This document shows positions 60,942 to 64,000 of a stretch of DNA of 64,000 nt, one piece after another. Location of the stretch: contig PHDC01000001.1 in assembly GCA_002842515.1 (NCBI GenBank), positions 1,674,001 through 1,738,000 on the forward strand, in the 5' to 3' direction. The stretch's first letter is position 1, and every line of letters begins with the position of its first letter. The notes below the pieces were generated by a model that was not told the DNA's origin, made no database searches, and saw nothing but the letters and a program-made list of their open reading frames with translations. The position numbers were made by a program, and so were the translations under genes. The stretch comes from Bacteroidetes bacterium HGW-Bacteroidetes-5. Its GTDB lineage: Bacteria > Bacteroidota > Bacteroidia > Bacteroidales > UBA932.

Positions 60942-62594
60942 TTATTCGCGGAATTTTGCAAACTCGATATCGTTTTGTGAACGGGCTTTAAGAGCTTCGT
61001 CTTTGTAAACAATCTCAAGATATTTAGCAACATCTGTCATCTTACCTTGACGAGCAGCTATGATAGCTCTAAAATAATTAGAGTGAGGACATTTGCAGGT
61101 AATCGCTGCAGATGCTTTCTCAAGCTGGTTTGTAAGGATGTATGCAAGACCTTCGTTTTCATTTTTGGTGCCGGCCAGTTTTGCAACTGCATCGGTGTAT
61201 TTTCCATTAAGGATATCAATAATTGCAAGATTTGTTTTTGCCTCTTTTAAAGAAGATTTGTTAAACATATCTGTAGCGGTCTTGTAGTCCTTCTCGCGAA
61301 GAGCGATAACGCCTGCATTGTTGTAGTAGTAAGCAGATGTTTTGTTTGTAACCTTAGCGTGAGCAACTTTAGCATCCGCTAGTTTGCCTGCAGATAAAGC
61401 AACGGCAGCAAGGTTGTTGTAACCGCGGTCACAATTGAATTTATCGCCGGCCTTTTTGTAAAGCATCGCTTTTGTATCATAATCTTTAACTAACGCTGCA
61501 GTATAAAGAAGTGCCTCAAGATCCATAATCTCTACATTTGTTTTGGCAAGCTCTTTAAGCTCCTCATCGCTGTAGTTTGTGTAGTCTATGTTTGCGATAA
61601 CTCTTGCTCTCCTGAGTTCCGGAAGGATTTTATCTGCAAGGGTTTTGAAAACTTTAGACATATTCTTAATCTCACGCTCGCGAACCATAGGGTCGCTATA
61701 CATTGAGAGAACACGAAGGATAAGCTCTTTGTCCTGAATTGTAGAGGCGGCAACCAACTCCTGGAAACCATCCCAGTCCTCTGCAATTGTAGAAACATTT
61801 ACAGGAGCACCTACAGGAACATTTTTAGTTATTTTATCAAATGCGCTCTTTGCAGTCTCACCGCGTTTGTCAGAAAGTTTAGAGTTTAGAGTTGTCGGGC
61901 CGTCCGGAGAGGCATAGGCAACGATATCTGTACTCTTTACTGTCCTGCGCTCATCTTTTTCAATATCTGCAAGGAATTGTTCAAACTCTTTGATCTCTGC
62001 TTTTGTAAGCTCTTTCGGGCGAACAGCGTGGCTGTTGATTGTGTAGAGAATTTGAGTCTCTTTCTTCTCGGTTAAGATTTTCTTGTAATTATTTGAGGTA
62101 ATCGCAGTTTCACCCTCTGCGTGAACAAGTTTGTAGGTAGTGTTTGCACCATCTGCAAGTTTGTAAGGAGCAGGGAAGTCATACCTCTTCTCTTTGTTCC
62201 AAACAGCAACTCTCAGTTCAAGATGCGATTTCTCCATTCCCGGCTTGTAAGCAAATTTAACAGTGTTACTAACTTTGCCACCCATAGTGAAAATTGACTG
62301 ATAGTTATCTGTAACCTTCTCTCCCTGTAGTTTTTGAACTGGAGCGGCAACTTCGCCACCCTGGTAAACCAATACAGGAACTACCTCAAGAATTGCTCTT
62401 GCGTGGAAATATTTGTCCGGAAAATTCATTGTGTAGGTTGCTGTAATTTCGTCAGCAACTACCTCAAGAATTTTGGGGTTGTTCTCAACAGTTACCAGCT
62501 GAGCATTTTTCGCCATCTTCGAAGGGTTGCTGCAGGACATCACAGATATTCCAAGGATAGCAACCGCTAAAATTTTAAACAGGTTTTTTTTCAT
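60942..62594 (-). CDS. Lipoprotein with OmpA-like and TPR regions
   Basis: 550 residues. Lipobox SVMSC with lipidation Cys21 (MKKNLFKILAVAILGISVMS before it). The N-terminal 200 residues are beta-rich; at about 225-265 the segment DIVAYASPDGPTTLNSKLSD resembles the peptidoglycan-binding OmpA-like fold, whose usual D-R pair is partly kept in SDKRGETAKSAF. The C-terminal third has TPR-like helices (GDKFNCDRGYNNLAAVALSA, YYYNNAGVIALREKDYKTAT). Probably an outer-membrane-anchored scaffold; function not assigned. Own promoter and terminator. Confidence 0.75.
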   Translation of the reverse strand: MKKNLFKILAVAILGISVMSCSNPSKMAKNAQLVTVENNPKILEVVADEITATYTMNFPDKYFHARAILEVVPVLVYQGGEVAAPVQKLQGEKVTDNYQSIFTMGGKVSNTVKFAYKPGMEKSHLELRVAVWNKEKRYDFPAPYKLADGANTTYKLVHAEGETAITSNNYKKILTEKKETQILYTINSHAVRPKELTKAEIKEFEQFLADIEKDERRTVKSTDIVAYASPDGPTTLNSKLSDKRGETAKSAFDKITKNVPVGAPVNVSTIAEDWDGFQELVAASTIQDKELILRVLSMYSDPMVREREIKNMSKVFKTLADKILPELRRARVIANIDYTNYSDEELKELAKTNVEIMDLEALLYTAALVKDYDTKAMLYKKAGDKFNCDRGYNNLAAVALSAGKLADAKVAHAKVTNKTSAYYYNNAGVIALREKDYKTATDMFNKSSLKEAKTNLAIIDILNGKYTDAVAKLAGTKNENEGLAYILTNQLEKASAAITCKCPHSNYFRAIIAARQGKMTDVAKYLEIVYKDEALKARSQNDIEFAKFRE

Positions 62595-62649
62595 TCTAAG
62601 GTATATTTAGTTATTTAATCTTATTCTATTTCGTTGAAAACCGTAACTG

Positions 62650-62657
62650 CAAATATA
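62650..62657 (-). promoter_or_regulatory. Possible -7 box for the OmpA-like/TPR lipoprotein gene
   Basis: The minus strand reads TATATTTG, matching TAnnTTTG, about 56 bases before the start. A TTG lies 15 bases further up (complement of 62673-62675), shorter than the ideal 19-21. Confidence 0.4.
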
Positions 62658-62681
62658 TATAAAAAAAGTTATCAACACTAT

Positions 62682-63449
62682 TTAAATAACCCCTTTTAGC
62701 TTCAAAAGTTCAATGTCTCCGGGAGTATCAATTGAATGTGATTCAAACGATGTTTCGGCTACCACTATACGAATTCCGTTCTCCAGCCACCGGAGTTGTT
62801 CCAAACTCTCCGCACTCTCCAGCGGAGTTGGCTCAAGGGCAGCAATTTTTACTAAAGCTTCACGTCTGTAGCCGTATAGACCTATATGGCGGAAGAATGG
62901 ATAGTCGCTAGCCCAACTCTCTTTTTCTCTATCTCTTACAAAAGGAATCGCAGAGCGGCTAAAGTACAATGCAGCTCCATCTTTACCAAAAACTACCTTC
63001 GGGGTGTTGGGATTGAAGATATCCTCTCCAGGTAAGAATTTTTTTGCAAGGGTAGCAACCTGAGTCTCCGGGGTCTTTCCCGATTTGTTGTTCTCAAAAC
63101 AAGAGATAAGCTCCCTTATTTGTGTTGGTTCAATAAAGGGTTCATCTCCCTGTACATTAATTACACACTCGCACTTCTCTCCATAGAGGGTTTCAATCTT
63201 GTACATAGCCTCCAGGACTCTGCTGGTACCGTTCGGGTGCTCTGTTGAGGTGAGAACGGCTCTCCCCCCGAAATTTTCGACAGCATCCAGAATCCTCTGG
63301 TCGTCTGTTGCGACATAGACATCATTAAAGACCTTACTACACTGCTCATAGACCCGTTTGATCATAAGTTTGCCCCCGATATCGGCAAGAGGTTTTCCCG
63401 GAAACCGGGTAGATCCATATCTTGCAGGGATTATTGCCAGAAATTTCAT
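62682..63449 (-). CDS. kdsB: 3-deoxy-manno-octulosonate cytidylyltransferase (CMP-KDO synthetase)
   Basis: 255 residues from the ATG at 63449 (MKFLAIIPARYGSTRFPGKP); the frame to 63473 adds 8 residues not in the family. The nucleotide site IPARYGSTRFPGKPL, NVQGDEPFI, and VATLAKKF/PKVVFGKDGAALYFSRSA then IPF are all conserved, and the C-terminus HSIDTPGDIELLK matches. It activates KDO with CTP for lipid A core assembly, so the organism makes KDO-containing LPS. Confidence 0.96.
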   Translation of the reverse strand: MKFLAIIPARYGSTRFPGKPLADIGGKLMIKRVYEQCSKVFNDVYVATDDQRILDAVENFGGRAVLTSTEHPNGTSRVLEAMYKIETLYGEKCECVINVQGDEPFIEPTQIRELISCFENNKSGKTPETQVATLAKKFLPGEDIFNPNTPKVVFGKDGAALYFSRSAIPFVRDREKESWASDYPFFRHIGLYGYRREALVKIAALEPTPLESAESLEQLRWLENGIRIVVAETSFESHSIDTPGDIELLKLKGVI

Positions 63450-63470
63450 TTTTACCCTTTTAAAATTTCC

Positions 63471-63478
63471 CAAAGGTA
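63471..63478 (-). promoter_or_regulatory. Possible -7 box for kdsB
   Basis: The minus strand reads TACCTTTG, matching TAnnTTTG, 22 bases before the kdsB start. No -33 element seen at the standard distance. Confidence 0.35.
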
Positions 63479-63503
63479 TAAATTTTATCTATTTTTGTGT
63501 GTT

Positions 63504-64000
63504 ATGGATTTACGATCAATTAAACTTAGATTTGATATTATCGGCGATAATCAAGCACTTAACAGAGCGCTTGAAGTTGCCGTGCAGGTTGCAGGTACAG
63601 ATCTCTCTGTTTTGGTTACAGGAGAGAGTGGTGTTGGGAAAGAGGTTATCCCACAGATAATTCACATAAATAGTCCAAGAAAGCACAACCAATATATAGC
63701 TGTAAACTGCGGTGCAATTCCGGAGGGGACAATAGACTCAGAGCTGTTCGGTCACGAAAAGGGCTCATTCACGGGCGCTTTTGAAACCCGCAAAGGCTAT
63801 TTTGAAGTTGCCGACGGAGGAACACTTTTTCTGGATGAGGTTGCAGAGCTACCGCTCTCTACACAGGTGCGGCTTTTGAGGGTAATCCAATCCGGGGAGT
63901 TTATAAAGGTAGGGTCATCTAAGGTCCAGAAGACCGATGTTAGAGTAATTGCAGCAACAAATGTAAACCTGGTAAGAGCAATTGAGTTGGGAAAGTTCCG
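63504..64000 (+). CDS. Sigma-54-dependent transcriptional activator, N-terminal part (cut by window edge)
   Basis: About 165 residues before the window ends; the AAA+ domain starts almost at once, without a receiver or other sensor domain. Walker A GESGVGKE at 40-47, the sigma-54 contact loop GSFTGA (87-92, a GAFTGA variant), Walker B GTLFLDEV at 106-113 and RVIAATN at 147-153. It should activate sigma-54 promoters using ATP. The C-terminal DNA-binding domain is beyond the window. It diverges from kdsB. Confidence 0.93.
   Translation, partial: MDLRSIKLRFDIIGDNQALNRALEVAVQVAGTDLSVLVTGESGVGKEVIPQIIHINSPRKHNQYIAVNCGAIPEGTIDSELFGHEKGSFTGAFETRKGYFEVADGGTLFLDEVAELPLSTQVRLLRVIQSGEFIKVGSSKVQKTDVRVIAATNVNLVRAIELGKF

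Noticed and set aside
1-64000. CRISPR arrays, tRNA or rRNA genes, insertion sequences, phage genes
   Set aside because: No regularly spaced repeats, cloverleaf-like segments, transposase motifs or integrase genes were seen on either strand.

Overview
The window looks like chromosomal DNA of a Bacteroidota member, most likely Bacteroidales. The evidence is a SusC/SusD pair with an STN-type SusC, a FecR anti-sigma factor and a Bacteroides-type ECF sigma factor, an S46 dipeptidyl-peptidase, LruC/DUF4842 surface lipoproteins, an EF-G2-type elongation factor, a KDO (LPS) gene, several TAnnTTTG -7 promoter boxes and few Shine-Dalgarno sequences. About 65 genes are packed tightly. No gene-free stretch exceeds 300 bases; the longest is 17254-17534. 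I saw no tRNA, rRNA, CRISPR array, insertion sequence or prophage.

Layout. 1-2.6 kb: the end of an ACP/ABC-exporter cluster (partial gene, ATPase, permease, acyl carrier protein). 2.6-7.4 kb: housekeeping genes (NSS symporter, FMN nitronate monooxygenase/FabK-like enzyme, exported superoxide dismutase, folA-thyA). 7.5-13.5 kb: small accessory genes (OFA-type MFS, DUF3788, ferredoxin-nitroreductase, YbjQ, a 44-residue membrane protein, SHOCT-like protein, lipoprotein, GNAT, DUF1761, Nudix). 13.5-17.3 kb: an NRAMP-like carrier lacking the metal-site motifs, followed by the 5-oxoprolinase genes pxpA-pxpB-pxpC. 17.5-27.9 kb: a trans-envelope-regulated uptake locus (ECF sigma divergent from FecR-SusC-SusD-DUF4843-PKD-like lipoprotein-TlpA) without glycosidases, so peptide or another non-glycan ligand is plausible. 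27.9-34.1 kb: a four-gene surface-protein block with two LruC paralogues, an orphan gene and a propeller-like lipoprotein. 34.2-47.1 kb: mixed housekeeping genes (racemase, CGGC protein, SPFH protein, M48 lipoprotein, aspS, CNNM-type transporter, Mrp/ApbC, S46 peptidase, glycerate kinase, an ECF operon, rnhB).

47.1-51.6 kb: a small regulatory island (XRE repressor and a mini AraC-like HTH protein facing apart across symmetric operator-like DNA), then EF-G2, a LolD-type ATPase and TrmN6. 51.6-55 kb: a split transketolase followed by an ECF sigma factor, a membrane protein and a Spy-like periplasmic protein. 55-63.5 kb: lepA, a TrkH potassium transporter with a shortened KdpD-like kinase and KdpE-like regulator, an OmpA-like/TPR lipoprotein and kdsB. 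From 63.5 kb: a truncated sigma-54 activator.

The most unusual DNA-level signal is a recurring arrangement at convergent gene ends: inverted repeats or hairpins that include or abut the stop codon. Two of these (5018-5158 and 17235-17363) have 22-23 bp perfect arms about 85-100 bp apart with a small hairpin nested between them. Second is the compact 47547-47694 regulatory region. No clearly novel multi-gene system is proven here. The best protein-level leads are the NRAMP-like protein in the 5-oxoproline operon, the LruC block and the regulator island ahead of EF-G2.
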